A program made the position numbers and the translations under genes. A stretch of 64,000 nucleotides of DNA, from assembly GCA_030429625.1 (NCBI GenBank), contig JAUIFA010000004.1:141568-205567 (forward strand), written 5' to 3'. Numbering within the stretch: the stretch's first letter is position 1; the number at the start of each line of letters is the position of its first letter. This document shows, in pieces, positions 1 through 7,835 of this stretch. The notes under the pieces are model-generated. The model ran no database searches. It was not told the origin of the DNA and was given only the letters and a program-made list of their open reading frames with translations. Source of the DNA: Alphaproteobacteria bacterium. GTDB taxonomy: Bacteria; Pseudomonadota; Alphaproteobacteria; Rickettsiales; UBA8987.

Positions 1-1152
1 GCATGGCTCAGGGTGTGTCACTTCTTCCTGACTGACCAGCAGATCCTTTTCTTTTAACAGTTCAAGGATTCTTTCTCTGCCCAAAGTACGGCATTTTTTA
101 CCGTCTAGCTCTTGTAAAACAGCTTCATCACAATCAAAGGCAATGCCGGAAGCCAGCAAGCGTAGCTTAGCGTATTTATCCAAAACCTCACGGCTTTCTA
201 AATTATGTTTGCGCCATTTCTCAATGTCTTTCTCATCACCAAAGGTACAGCACATCATAATGCCCGTGCCTTTGTCCATCTCCACAGTGTCGTCTTCTAA
301 GATCGGTACTTTCACTCCAAAAAGCGGGGTGATAGCCTGCTTACCTTTAAGGTGTTGATAACGCTCATCGTCTGGGTGGTAAAAAATCGCCACACAGGCT
401 GGGATAAGCTCAGGGCGAGTAGTTCCGATGATTATTTTCTCATTTTCTATGTTGTCATTCTGCGAGCCTTTTGGCTGCGCAGAATCCATGGATCCTGTGC
501 TGTCATCTTGCGTTGACCCACAGGATGACGAGTTATTTTCAATTTTAAAAATAATGTTGTTAAAATGCGATTTGATTTCTTTATCTTCCACCTCGGCTTG
601 GGCAATGGCGGTTTGGTCCACCGGATCCCACAACATGGGTTGCATTTTGCGATAGGCACGGTCTTTGTGGAACAAATCGAGGAAAGAAAGCTGAGAAATC
701 TTGCGGCTGTCTTCGCTGATGGTGTGATATTCCTGATTCCAATCTACCGAGAGAGCCGTGGATTTAAACAAACGGCGGAACTCGTTGCGCGCCTCTTCGG
801 CCACGCCTTCGCACACGGTGATAAATTCCTCGCGGGTCATATCGGTGGCGCGGATTTTTTTGACCTTCTCAACAAGTCTTTCTGTCGGCAGGCCATTGTC
901 GTCAAACCCCATCGGGTAGAAGACATTCTTCCCGCTCATACGCTGATAGCGAGCGACGAAATCGGCCTGAGTATAAGAATAAATATGCCCCATGTGCAAT
1001 ACGCCAGACACGGTGGGGGGTGGGGTATCGATGACAAAGCTGTTGTCGCGGGATTCGTTCTCATCCCAATTATAGACTCCTTGTTCTTCCCAGATTTTCT
1101 GCCAACGTTTCTCGGCCTCTTTATGGTCGTATCTTTGTGCTAATTCTTTCAT
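1..1152 (-). CDS. valS: Valyl-tRNA synthetase, archaeal/rickettsial type (5' part; runs off the window)
   Basis: Charges tRNA-Val with valine in the cytoplasm. The frame opens at an ATG (1150-1152) and stays open for 384 codons to the window edge, so only the N-terminal part is seen. The class I HIGH motif appears as HMGH in PPTVSGVLHMGH. It is followed by YPMGFDDNGLPTERLVEK, the form known from archaeal-type and Rickettsia ValRS rather than the E. coli form. The editing-domain motif GTTRPELIPACVA is present. Residues of about 208-233 are encoded by an inserted palindromic repeat (see the repeat entry), just before that motif and without breaking the frame. The gene is transcribed away from the bufferin operon's last gene with a 90-bp gap. 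Identification is firm; the subtype call rests on motif appearance. Confidence 0.95.
   Translation of the reverse strand, partial: MKELAQRYDHKEAEKRWQKIWEEQGVYNWDENESRDNSFVIDTPPPTVSGVLHMGHIYSYTQADFVARYQRMSGKNVFYPMGFDDNGLPTERLVEKVKKIRATDMTREEFITVCEGVAEEARNEFRRLFKSTALSVDWNQEYHTISEDSRKISQLSFLDLFHKDRAYRKMQPMLWDPVDQTAIAQAEVEDKEIKSHFNNIIFKIENNSSSCGSTQDDSTGSMDSAQPKGSQNDNIENEKIIIGTTRPELIPACVAIFYHPDDERYQHLKGKQAITPLFGVKVPILEDDTVEMDKGTGIMMCCTFGDEKDIEKWRKHNLESREVLDKYAKLRLLASGIAFDCDEAVLQELDGKKCRTLGRERILELLKEKDLLVSQEEVTHPEPC
454..529 (-). repeat. Palindromic element, in-frame copy in valS (76 bp)
   Basis: The element consists of two adjacent hairpins separated by CCATGG. Hairpin 1 has arms ATTCTGCG...CGCAGAAT and hairpin 2 has arms ATCCTGTG...CACAGGAT. 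The outer ends are GTCAT and ATGAC. On the coding strand it begins GTCATCCTGTGGG and ends GCAGAATGAC. It encodes a peptide running SSCGSTQDD, STGSMDSAQ, PKGSQND inside ValRS. A closely related copy with the same gene orientation and frame lies in ileS (5221-5293), and a diverged copy lies at 59097-59187. The behaviour resembles that of the Rickettsia palindromic elements; the sequence family itself I cannot name. Confidence 0.88.
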
Positions 1153-1242
1153 TGTCCTGCTATGCGTCCAAAATTTCTGTTCAATAGGAGGACTATATAG
1201 CCCGTAACATCCTTATACTTCAAGCGAAAATATGGATTCTGC

Positions 1243-1866
1243 TTATGCAAGTGCGCCCAGTGATTGCCACCAGCTGAGCAGATCACCCAGCCATGGATCA
1301 ACAGATTCGAACACAATGGCAATGATTTCATGCAGTGCGATGACGTTTAACATGCTGACAATGCTAAAAGCGATGTAGCGAGAAAATTTACCGACCGATG
1401 CGTCAGGATTGCTACCGTGTTTCTGGCGGACGAAGAAGTCCAGGGAATAAAGCCCCGCTCCACGAATCATGATGGCCCCTAACACCAGCGCCCAGATAAA
1501 ATGTTCATGAGAGTTTAGATAAGTAAATTGGATGATCGCCGTGCTGACCAGCAAGGCAATGGCCGCAAAACGTGCGCCAAGGCCAATGACCAGCAGGATA
1601 GGCATTACCAGTTCGTTAAACGTGCCTAAATAGGCCGCCATTTCTGGAGAGAGTCCGGGAACGGGATGTTCCTCCTTAAACAGGATAAGCGTCACGTCCC
1701 AATTGGCAATTTTAATCACTCCCGACTTCCAGAACACCAACGCAATCCAGATCCGCAAAGCAAGGTCAATAAGTGCAGTGGTGTGGGGTTTAAAAATATC
1801 CGCAAGCTTCAAAGCAAAGCGAGCAAGGTTACACGTACATTTGGTCAGCAAATTCGATTTTGACAT
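1243..1866 (-). CDS. DoxX-like membrane protein, last gene of the bufferin operon
   Basis: A 207-residue inner-membrane protein with about four hydrophobic segments. The DoxX-type first segment is LALRIWIALVFWKSGVIKIANWD, followed by LGTFNELVMPILLVIGLGARFAAIALLVSTAI and FIWALVLGAIMIRGAGLYSLDFF. DoxX relatives commonly accompany DUF2063/DUF692/DUF2282 genes. Here it follows the DUF2063 gene by 29 bp on the same strand, so a role in the same metal-stress module is likely by context. The biochemical function of DoxX proteins in these operons is not established. The N-terminal stretch of about 25 residues before the first membrane segment contains two cysteines (KCTC), which could be relevant to metal handling, but this is speculation. 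Confidence 0.85.
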   Translation of the reverse strand: MSKSNLLTKCTCNLARFALKLADIFKPHTTALIDLALRIWIALVFWKSGVIKIANWDVTLILFKEEHPVPGLSPEMAAYLGTFNELVMPILLVIGLGARFAAIALLVSTAIIQFTYLNSHEHFIWALVLGAIMIRGAGLYSLDFFVRQKHGSNPDASVGKFSRYIAFSIVSMLNVIALHEIIAIVFESVDPWLGDLLSWWQSLGALA

Positions 1867-1895
1867 ACACCCCCCTTATTGTCTTCCTTATTGCC

Positions 1896-2681
1896 TTACC
1901 CTACGGCAAAACCGCTGAAAGTTCCACCGGAAATATGCTTATGTACGTAATAGGCCAGATCAAAATCTTCTTCCGTGGTGATGGCCGCTTCAAACGCATC
2001 ATAAAAATTTTCCCCCTTTATCAGGGCAGAAAGAAATGTATGTTCAGCGGGAATTAATCGCATGATATCAGTTTTTAAGCCATGGCGAATGACCAATAAG
2101 AATTCTTCTGGCTCTTCCTCAAGATTAACCTTGCGGCATTCTGCTCCGTCCTGATTCATTTCCCAAATTTTGCTTACCGGATATTTGGAGTGTAATAAGT
2201 TGGCCGAAGCATGCGGGGTTAGACGTAGGGAAAAATATTTGTCCTGCGGAATATTGGCAATGGCGGTTTGGTCAATAGTCTGGCATTCCGGTGCAATGGA
2301 GCTGCGGTGCCAGAGCCATTCTAGCCATGCGACATCGGGCAAATATGGCAGGGTTTTTGCTGGTTCAAATTGAGCTAAGAAGTCGGCAAAGTCTTGACCA
2401 TAATCGTCCATATTACCACTCTCAGGCCAATGTTGCTCAATGTATTTGCGGCAAGTGGCAGCAAAAAACTTCTCCCCTACCAGCTTTACAGTCACAGGAT
2501 AAGTCAGTTCCATCGCGTTGGTAATGTTTCCGATCGCACTTTCGCGGTAGATACCCATTCTCCCCTTTGCGCTGATAGTACTTTGGTCAATCTCTGGCTC
2601 CATGGAGATGTTGCCTTCCTGTAGTTGTCCGGACAGACAATCCTGAATAAAGCTTTTTTGGATGTCTTTAAGGTCTGTCAT
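1896..2681 (-). CDS. bufC: DUF2063 (BufC/HvfC-type) partner protein of the MNIO enzyme
   Basis: A 261-residue protein of the DUF2063 family, the usual partner of DUF692 enzymes that modify cysteine-rich peptides. The N-terminal domain, with IQKSFIQDCLSGQL and the YRESAIGNITNAMELTYPVTVKLVGEKFFAATCRKYIEQHWPES region, matches the family's DNA-binding-like domain. A typical C-terminal part follows, with DVAWLEWLWHRS. I chose the ATG at 2679-2681 over one seven codons earlier because it sits one base after the stop of the DUF692 gene (TAA-A-ATG), which is typical translational coupling. In known bufferin systems this protein presents the precursor to the oxidase; here that role is inferred. Confidence 0.9.
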   Translation of the reverse strand: MTDLKDIQKSFIQDCLSGQLQEGNISMEPEIDQSTISAKGRMGIYRESAIGNITNAMELTYPVTVKLVGEKFFAATCRKYIEQHWPESGNMDDYGQDFADFLAQFEPAKTLPYLPDVAWLEWLWHRSSIAPECQTIDQTAIANIPQDKYFSLRLTPHASANLLHSKYPVSKIWEMNQDGAECRKVNLEEEPEEFLLVIRHGLKTDIMRLIPAEHTFLSALIKGENFYDAFEAAITTEEDFDLAYYVHKHISGGTFSGFAVG

Positions 2682-2682
2682 T

Positions 2683-3552
2683 TTACGCGGCCTTCCGATC
2701 ACGTGCTTTGGAAAGAATAACGTCAGCCTTGGCCTTTTCTTCTAGCAACACCGAAAGCTCCGGCACATCCGTATCCCATTCGATGAGGGTGGGCACGTCG
2801 CCGAACCTTTCAATGGCTTTGACGTATAAATCCCACACCGGATCATAAACCCGTTGCCCATGCGTATCAATGTAAACCTCTTGCCCCTCCACTTTGCGGA
2901 TAGCGTAACCGGCCAGATGGATTTCCTGCACCGGCTGGACTGGGATTTGGGCAATATATTCCAATGCGTCAAAGCCATGATTATGGGCGCTAACGTAAAT
3001 ATTGTTCACGTCCAGCAGCAAGCCGCACCCCGTCTTTTTCACCAGTGCGTTGAGAAATTCCCATTCGTTCATGTCCTGCTTGTTATAGGACAGATAACTC
3101 GACGGGTTTTCAATGAGAATTTGGCGGCCTAAGACGTTTTGTGCCTGATCAATGTTATCAGACATAATGTCCAGCGCTTCTTGTGTATAAGGAACGGGCA
3201 GCAGATCAGGGATATAATGTGGGTGGTCGGATGCGCTCCAAGAAAGGTGGTCAGATACTAAAAACGGTTTGATACGCTCCACAGTTTGCTTCACCTGCTG
3301 CAAATGCTTGGCACGAGTCGTGCAATTTTTTTCCGCCGAGCCCAAAGACAAACCAACGCAATGGGCAGAGACAGGGTAATCTTTGCGAATCTGTTCGATG
3401 TATTTACTGGCCGTGCTGCCGGTGCTGAAATAATTTTCTGTATGAATTTCAAGCCAAGGAACATTGGGCTTGTCTTCGATAAACTCCTTAAAGTGGCGGT
3501 GCCGCAGGCCAAGACCGCAGCCGGAGATGTTATGTTTTTTTGATGTGTGCAT
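2683..3552 (-). CDS. bufB: DUF692 / MNIO family peptide-modifying iron oxidase (BufB-type)
   Basis: A 289-residue TIM-barrel enzyme of the multinuclear non-heme iron oxidase family, which modifies cysteines of ribosomally made peptides. The start signature is GLGLRHRHFKE. Likely metal and active-site elements are visible: EIHTENYF, SDHLSWS, ENPSSYL, LLDVNNIYVSAHNHG, EIHLAGYA, DTHG and IEWDTDVPEL. An upstream in-frame start at 3663 would overlap the precursor gene by 90 bp and add a basic, non-conserved tail. The ATG at 3552, 20 bp after the precursor stop, gives the family's normal length. No clear Shine-Dalgarno precedes it, so translation may be coupled. The substrates are presumably the two DUF2282 precursors encoded immediately upstream. 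Confidence 0.92.
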   Translation of the reverse strand: MHTSKKHNISGCGLGLRHRHFKEFIEDKPNVPWLEIHTENYFSTGSTASKYIEQIRKDYPVSAHCVGLSLGSAEKNCTTRAKHLQQVKQTVERIKPFLVSDHLSWSASDHPHYIPDLLPVPYTQEALDIMSDNIDQAQNVLGRQILIENPSSYLSYNKQDMNEWEFLNALVKKTGCGLLLDVNNIYVSAHNHGFDALEYIAQIPVQPVQEIHLAGYAIRKVEGQEVYIDTHGQRVYDPVWDLYVKAIERFGDVPTLIEWDTDVPELSVLLEEKAKADVILSKARDRKAA

Positions 3553-3572
3553 AAGGAGACTTCTGCTGCAGA

Positions 3573-3857
3573 CTACTCGCTTTCGGCCTGATCGAGTTCG
3601 GCTTCGGAAACAGAGGATGCATCTAAAATACGCTCGCACGTGCCGTAGGGCAGTAAAATCCATTCATTGTAACTGCCGTCTTCTTTGGCGTATCCGGCAC
3701 AGGTATGGCGTCCATCGGCGGCCTTGCAATCGTTTTTCCCAGCTTTGACGATGCCATAACATTTTTCCATTTTTTGAGCATTTGCGTCGGGAATATCAGC
3801 AGCAGAGCCAATGCTAATAAGTCCAATTGCTGCCAAGAATTTTGAAGTGTTTTTCAT
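3573..3857 (-). CDS. bufA: DUF2282 bufferin-like precursor, second copy
   Basis: A 94-residue secreted precursor. A signal peptide (MKNTSKFLAAIGLISIGSA) precedes the family core EKCYGIVKAGKNDC...HTCAGYA...LLPYGTC. The mature part has four cysteines, C33, C44, C53 and C74, with spacings of 11, 9 and 21 that are identical to those of the upstream paralogue. An acidic tail (SEAELDQAESE) follows the last cysteine. Family knowledge: DUF2282 peptides are bufferin-type RiPP precursors whose cysteines are modified by the DUF692 enzyme and which bind copper. The gene lies directly upstream of bufB on the same strand. Confidence 0.9.
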   Translation of the reverse strand: MKNTSKFLAAIGLISIGSAADIPDANAQKMEKCYGIVKAGKNDCKAADGRHTCAGYAKEDGSYNEWILLPYGTCERILDASSVSEAELDQAESE

Positions 3858-3877
3858 GTTTTACAATCCAAAGGGAC

Positions 3878-3901
3878 GAAAGGAGCCCGAAGACCCCTTT
3901 C
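3878..3901 (-). other. Small hairpin between the two precursor genes
   Basis: The 59-bp gap between the two DUF2282 genes contains GAAAGG and CCTTTC arms (3878-3883 and 3896-3901) around a short GC-rich centre. No T-run follows in the transcribed direction, so it is not a canonical terminator. It could set relative transcript stability of the precursor genes. The evidence is only the base pairing. Confidence 0.3.
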
Positions 3902-3916
3902 TTTGTTTATCACAAT

Positions 3917-4183
3917 TTATTCAGCTTGATCTTCAATGCCATCCTGAACGTCGGCACATGTGCCTTCAGGAACATATTTCCAATCTGCATCGCTGTTATC
4001 TTCTGTTGCTTGACCTGCACAAGAATGTGATCCATCGGCCGAACCACAGTCGTTTGTACCTGCTTTAGCAACGCCATAGCATTTTTCCATGCCTTCAGGA
4101 GCTTCATCGTTGGCAATAGCGCCCGTTGAAAAGCTAAGAGCTAGAATACCAGCGGCAGCTAAAAATTTCTGTTTGTTGTTCAT
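3917..4183 (-). CDS. bufA: DUF2282 bufferin-like precursor, first copy
   Basis: An 88-residue secreted precursor and first gene of the operon. A signal peptide (MNNKQKFLAAAGILALSFSTGAIA) is followed by an acidic linker, then the core EKCYGVAKAGTNDC...HSCAGQA...YVPEGTC. The cysteines are C35, C46, C55 and C76. A good ribosome-binding site (AAGGA) precedes the ATG by about 9 bases. It is about half identical to the second copy, so the pair probably arose by duplication. The expected role, from the family, is a periplasmic copper-binding peptide made active by the DUF692/DUF2063 pair downstream. Confidence 0.92.
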   Translation of the reverse strand: MNNKQKFLAAAGILALSFSTGAIANDEAPEGMEKCYGVAKAGTNDCGSADGSHSCAGQATEDNSDADWKYVPEGTCADVQDGIEDQAE

Positions 4184-4265
4184 AATTGTAGTCCTTACAT
4201 TAAATTGTTAATTTGGTATAAGCCACTAACTGTTTTGCTAGAGTTAAATGTTGTACCAAGTAATG

Positions 4266-4294
4266 TGTATAAAAGATTGTGAACTGTTTGTCAC
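4266..4294 (-). promoter_or_regulatory. Candidate promoter of the bufferin operon
   Basis: On the minus strand GTGACA (4294-4289) and TATACA (4271-4266) are separated by exactly 17 bases, about 80 bp upstream of the first precursor ATG. The -35 differs from TTGACA by one base. No operator for a metal regulator was recognised nearby. Confidence 0.45.
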
Positions 4295-4337
4295 GCGGAA
4301 TATTATCCTGTATATAGAATGGCTTACATTTTAGCAA

Positions 4338-4368
4338 TTGCATATACTACCATAAACGTCTATATAAT
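4338..4368 (+). promoter_or_regulatory. Candidate promoter of ileS
   Basis: TTGCAT (4338-4343) and a perfect TATAAT (4363-4368) lie 19 bases apart, about 50 bp upstream of the ileS ATG. The spacer is two bases longer than optimal. No T-box is expected or seen. Confidence 0.5.
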
Positions 4369-4420
4369 GCGTTCCTTTCATGAGTTTTAGTTACGATTTG
4401 TGAACGATTTACGAGGCAAA

Positions 4421-7400
4421 ATGACAAAGACACAACATTATCCAAGCACAAGCAACAGTCCTAATCTACCAGAGATCGAAGAACAAATGATTGCGTTCTG
4501 GCAGAAGGAGCATGTGTTTGAGAATTCAGTGGAACAGCGGCCGCAAGATAACGAGTGGGTGTTTTATGACGGGCCGCCCTTTGCTAACGGCCTGCCGCAT
4601 TACGGCCATTTACTGACCTCCTGCGTGAAGGACATGTTTGCTCGCTACCACACCATGAAAGGCCAAAAGGTGGAACGCCGCTTTGGCTGGGACTGTCACG
4701 GTCTACCCGCCGAAATGGAGGCCGAAAAAGAACTGAAAGTTTCCGGCCGCGCGGCCATTGAGCAATATGGGATTGATAATTTTAACCAGCATTGCCGTTC
4801 GAGTGTGATGAAATACACGGATGTTTGGCAAGATTATATTAATCGTGCTGGCCGTTGGGTGGATTTTGATAACGACTACAAAACCATGGACAAAGACTAC
4901 ATGGAGTCGGTGATCTGGGCGTTTAATGAATTGTATAAGAAGGGGCTGGTGTATGAATCGCATCGGGTGATGCCTTATAGCTGGGCAGCACAGACTCCTC
5001 TTTCGAATTTTGAAACGCGCATGGACGATGCCTATCGCGACCGCGAAGACAAGGCCATTACCGTGGCGTTTGAGTTGGAGGAAGTGCCGGCTGCGGTCAA
5101 AGAGCATTTTAACGATGTTGAAAAAGTTTATATCTGCGCGTGGACGACGACTCCTTGGACATTGCCGAGCAACTTGGCTTTGGCGGTGAGTCCCGAGATG
5201 GAGTATGTGTGTGTGATGTCGTCATCCTGTGGGACGCAGAGCGTTAGCACAGGATCCATGGATTCTGCGCAAGCTAAAGCTTCGCAGAATGACGCAAAAG
5301 GTAAGACATGTTATATCTTGGCGAAGAGTTCTTTAAACATTTATTCAAAAGAATTATTAGAACTTGATACATTTTCTTATGGTGAAGACTTAAATGATGC
5401 AGCCAAGAAGTCTACGGATAAGGCACTATTAATTGAAAAAATAAAAAGTGAATTACTGTCCTTCAAAGGGTCTGAATTAGTAGGCCGTCATTACAAACCA
5501 CTCTTTCCTTATTTTAAAGACACGCCTAACGCTTTTAAGATTCTGGCGGGGGATTTTATCGAAGAAGGTTCGGGCACAGGCGTGGTGCATCTGGCGCCGG
5601 GCTTTGGTGAGGACGATCAGCGTGTGTGCGCAGAAAACGGCATTGGCATTATTTGTCCGGTGGACGAAGCAGGGCGCTTTAGCGAAGAAATTTATGACAT
5701 CGAGCACGATGGGGTGCATTTGCAATTAGGCGGGCTGAACGTGATTGCCGAAACGTTGAAGACCGACACCGACCCGTTTAACGACAAGCAGATTGAAAAG
5801 AATGGTCTGGCCAATTTGCGCATCATTCACTATCTCAAAAATACCGGTCAGCTGATCAAACAGGAAGATTATGTCCACTCCTATCCGCATTGTTGGCGGA
5901 CGGATCAGCCGTTGATCTATAAAGCCATGCCGAGCTGGTATGTGGAAGTGACCAAATTTAAAGACCGGATGGTGGAACTGAACCAGAAAATCAATTGGAT
6001 TCCCAACCACATAAAAGACGGTCAATTTGGCAAATGGCTGGAAGGCGCGCGCGATTGGTCCATTTCCCGCAACCGTTTCTGGGGCTGCCCGATCCCAATC
6101 TGGCGCACCGAAAGCGGCAAAACCAAGAGTTTTGGCTCCATCAAGGAGATGGAAGAATTTTTTGGCGTGACGATAGAAGACTTGCACAAACCGTTTATCG
6201 ACACACTGACCAAGGAAGAAGAGGGCGAAACATGGCAACGTGTTCCGGACGTGTTTGACTGTTGGTTTGAATCCGGCTCAATGCCGTTTGCGCAGGTGCA
6301 TTATCCGTTTGAAAACCAAGATTGGTTTGAAAGCCATAACCCTGCCGATTTCATTGTGGAATATGTCGGGCAGACGCGGGGCTGGTTCTACACGCTGATG
6401 GTGCTTTCCACGGCGCTCTTTGACCGTGAGCCGTTTAAGAACTGCATCTGCCACGGTATTATTTTGGACGCCGAAGGCAAGAAACTCTCCAAACGTCTGC
6501 GCAATTATCCCGACCCCAACGAGATGTTTAATCTCTATGGGGCGGACGCGATGCGCTGGCGTATGGTCAGCGAGCCGGTGATGCATGGCGGCAATTTGCT
6601 GATCTCCAAAGATGGGGCAGATATTCGTGATGTGGTGCGCTTAAACATTAAACCGATTTGGAACGCCTATCATTTCTTTACTCTTTACGCCAATACGGAC
6701 GGCGTGAAGGCAAGGTGGTGCGTGGACAGCGACAATCTGATGGACCGTTATATTTTGGCCAAACTTAAACAAACCGTGCTGGCAATTGAAAAAGCCATGG
6801 ACGGGTTCGACACGCCCAATGCGTGCCATGCGTTGACCGAGTTTTTTGAAGTGCTAAACAACTGGTATATTCGGCGTAATCGTGATCGCTTCTGGAGCGC
6901 GATGGGCGAGAACGACCATGATAAATACGCAGCGTACAATACGTTGTATACGGTGCTGAGTAAAATCTGCCGTGCGGCCGCGCCGCTTTTGCCCATGACC
7001 ATGGAGGCTATTTATCAGGGGCTAAATTCAGGCGGCGAACTGGCGCAAGAAAACAGTGTGCATCTACAGAAATTTGCCGACGTTAGCAAAATTCCTGATG
7101 AGGCAAGGCTGATGCTGGATATGGATCGAGTGCGTGATGTGTGCAATGCCGGTTTGGCGATTCGCGATAAAGAAAATATCCGTATCAGGCAACCTCTGGA
7201 TAAAATCACAATCTATGGCACAAAGGAAGACGATCTTGAGATAAAGGACTTCGCAGATTTAATTGCCGATGAGCTGAACATTAAGATGGTCGCCTTTTCC
7301 TCTGAGCTTGATATTATCGCTTCCCATAAGTTGAACATTAATTTTCCGGTGGCAGGAAAAAGGCTGGGCGCAAAAATGAAACAGGTTGCTGGTGCTGCCC

Positions 7401-7828
7401 GTCAAGGCGACTGGTCTGAGGTGGGCGGTGTTGTGACCTCCGGTGGCGAAGTGCTTGAAGAGGGGGAATACAATATTCTTCTTGAAGCCAAAGACAATAA
7501 AGGTGCGCAGGCCATCTCCACCAACGACATGCTGGTGGTGCTGGATCTGCATATTTCTGATGAATTGCGAGCTGAAGGTTTGGCACGTGATGTGGTGCGT
7601 TTTATTCAGCAGGCGCGTAAAGATGCTGATCTCAACGTGGCGGATAAAATCAAAGTATACATAGATGCTTCTGAAAATGTTGTCTCGGCCATTGATATCA
7701 ATCGCTCTTATATTTGTGAGCAGACATTGGCCGAATCGATCAATGCGTCGCTGTCTTCTTCTGCTACCTATGTTGCCGAAAATGAGTTGGATGGTAAGAA
7801 AATCACCATTGGGCTGAAAATAGCGTAG
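4421..7828 (+). CDS. ileS: Isoleucyl-tRNA synthetase, eukaryote-type (IleS2), with a repeat-encoded insertion
   Basis: Charges tRNA-Ile with isoleucine. It is a 1135-residue class I synthetase. The HIGH motif reads HYGH in GLPHYGHLLTSCVKDMFARY, and RRFGWDCHGLPAE follows. The KMSKS motif reads KLSKR in AEGKKLSKRLRNYPDP (near residue 690), and the editing domain has AWTTTPWTLPSNLAL. These forms and the length fit the eukaryote-like IleS2 group, which is known to be insensitive to mupirocin. I prefer the ATG at 4421 (AGG five bases upstream) to the GTG at 4400. Residues of about 267-291 come from a palindromic element inserted in frame between EYVCV and GKTCYILAKSSL, within the CP1 editing region. 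The ABC permease gene follows after 7 bp and is probably co-transcribed. Confidence 0.97.
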   Translation: MTKTQHYPSTSNSPNLPEIEEQMIAFWQKEHVFENSVEQRPQDNEWVFYDGPPFANGLPHYGHLLTSCVKDMFARYHTMKGQKVERRFGWDCHGLPAEMEAEKELKVSGRAAIEQYGIDNFNQHCRSSVMKYTDVWQDYINRAGRWVDFDNDYKTMDKDYMESVIWAFNELYKKGLVYESHRVMPYSWAAQTPLSNFETRMDDAYRDREDKAITVAFELEEVPAAVKEHFNDVEKVYICAWTTTPWTLPSNLALAVSPEMEYVCVMSSSCGTQSVSTGSMDSAQAKASQNDAKGKTCYILAKSSLNIYSKELLELDTFSYGEDLNDAAKKSTDKALLIEKIKSELLSFKGSELVGRHYKPLFPYFKDTPNAFKILAGDFIEEGSGTGVVHLAPGFGEDDQRVCAENGIGIICPVDEAGRFSEEIYDIEHDGVHLQLGGLNVIAETLKTDTDPFNDKQIEKNGLANLRIIHYLKNTGQLIKQEDYVHSYPHCWRTDQPLIYKAMPSWYVEVTKFKDRMVELNQKINWIPNHIKDGQFGKWLEGARDWSISRNRFWGCPIPIWRTESGKTKSFGSIKEMEEFFGVTIEDLHKPFIDTLTKEEEGETWQRVPDVFDCWFESGSMPFAQVHYPFENQDWFESHNPADFIVEYVGQTRGWFYTLMVLSTALFDREPFKNCICHGIILDAEGKKLSKRLRNYPDPNEMFNLYGADAMRWRMVSEPVMHGGNLLISKDGADIRDVVRLNIKPIWNAYHFFTLYANTDGVKARWCVDSDNLMDRYILAKLKQTVLAIEKAMDGFDTPNACHALTEFFEVLNNWYIRRNRDRFWSAMGENDHDKYAAYNTLYTVLSKICRAAAPLLPMTMEAIYQGLNSGGELAQENSVHLQKFADVSKIPDEARLMLDMDRVRDVCNAGLAIRDKENIRIRQPLDKITIYGTKEDDLEIKDFADLIADELNIKMVAFSSELDIIASHKLNINFPVAGKRLGAKMKQVAGAARQGDWSEVGGVVTSGGEVLEEGEYNILLEAKDNKGAQAISTNDMLVVLDLHISDELRAEGLARDVVRFIQQARKDADLNVADKIKVYIDASENVVSAIDINRSYICEQTLAESINASLSSSATYVAENELDGKKITIGLKIA
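5221..5293 (+). repeat. Palindromic element, in-frame copy in ileS (73 bp)
   Basis: Begins GTCATCCTGTGGG and ends CGCAGAATGAC. The first hairpin pairs ATCCTGTG with CACAGGAT and the second pairs ATTCTGCG with CGCAGAAT, with CCATGG between them. It has the same orientation relative to the gene and the same reading frame as the valS copy. It encodes SSCGTQSV, STGSMDSAQ, AKASQND. The length differs from the valS copy by exactly 3 bp, so both copies keep the host frame. Most mismatches lie in the loops, while the paired arms are conserved. Confidence 0.9.
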
Positions 7829-7835
7829 GTTAGGC

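Noticed and set aside
2485..2510. CACAGGAT next to AAGTC, resembling an arm of the palindromic element
   Set aside because: No partner arm nearby, and it lies within conserved DUF2063 coding sequence; chance match.
3553..3663. N-terminal extension of the DUF692 protein
   Set aside because: It overlaps the precursor gene by 90 bp, is rich in Arg and Cys without family similarity, and gives an overlong product.
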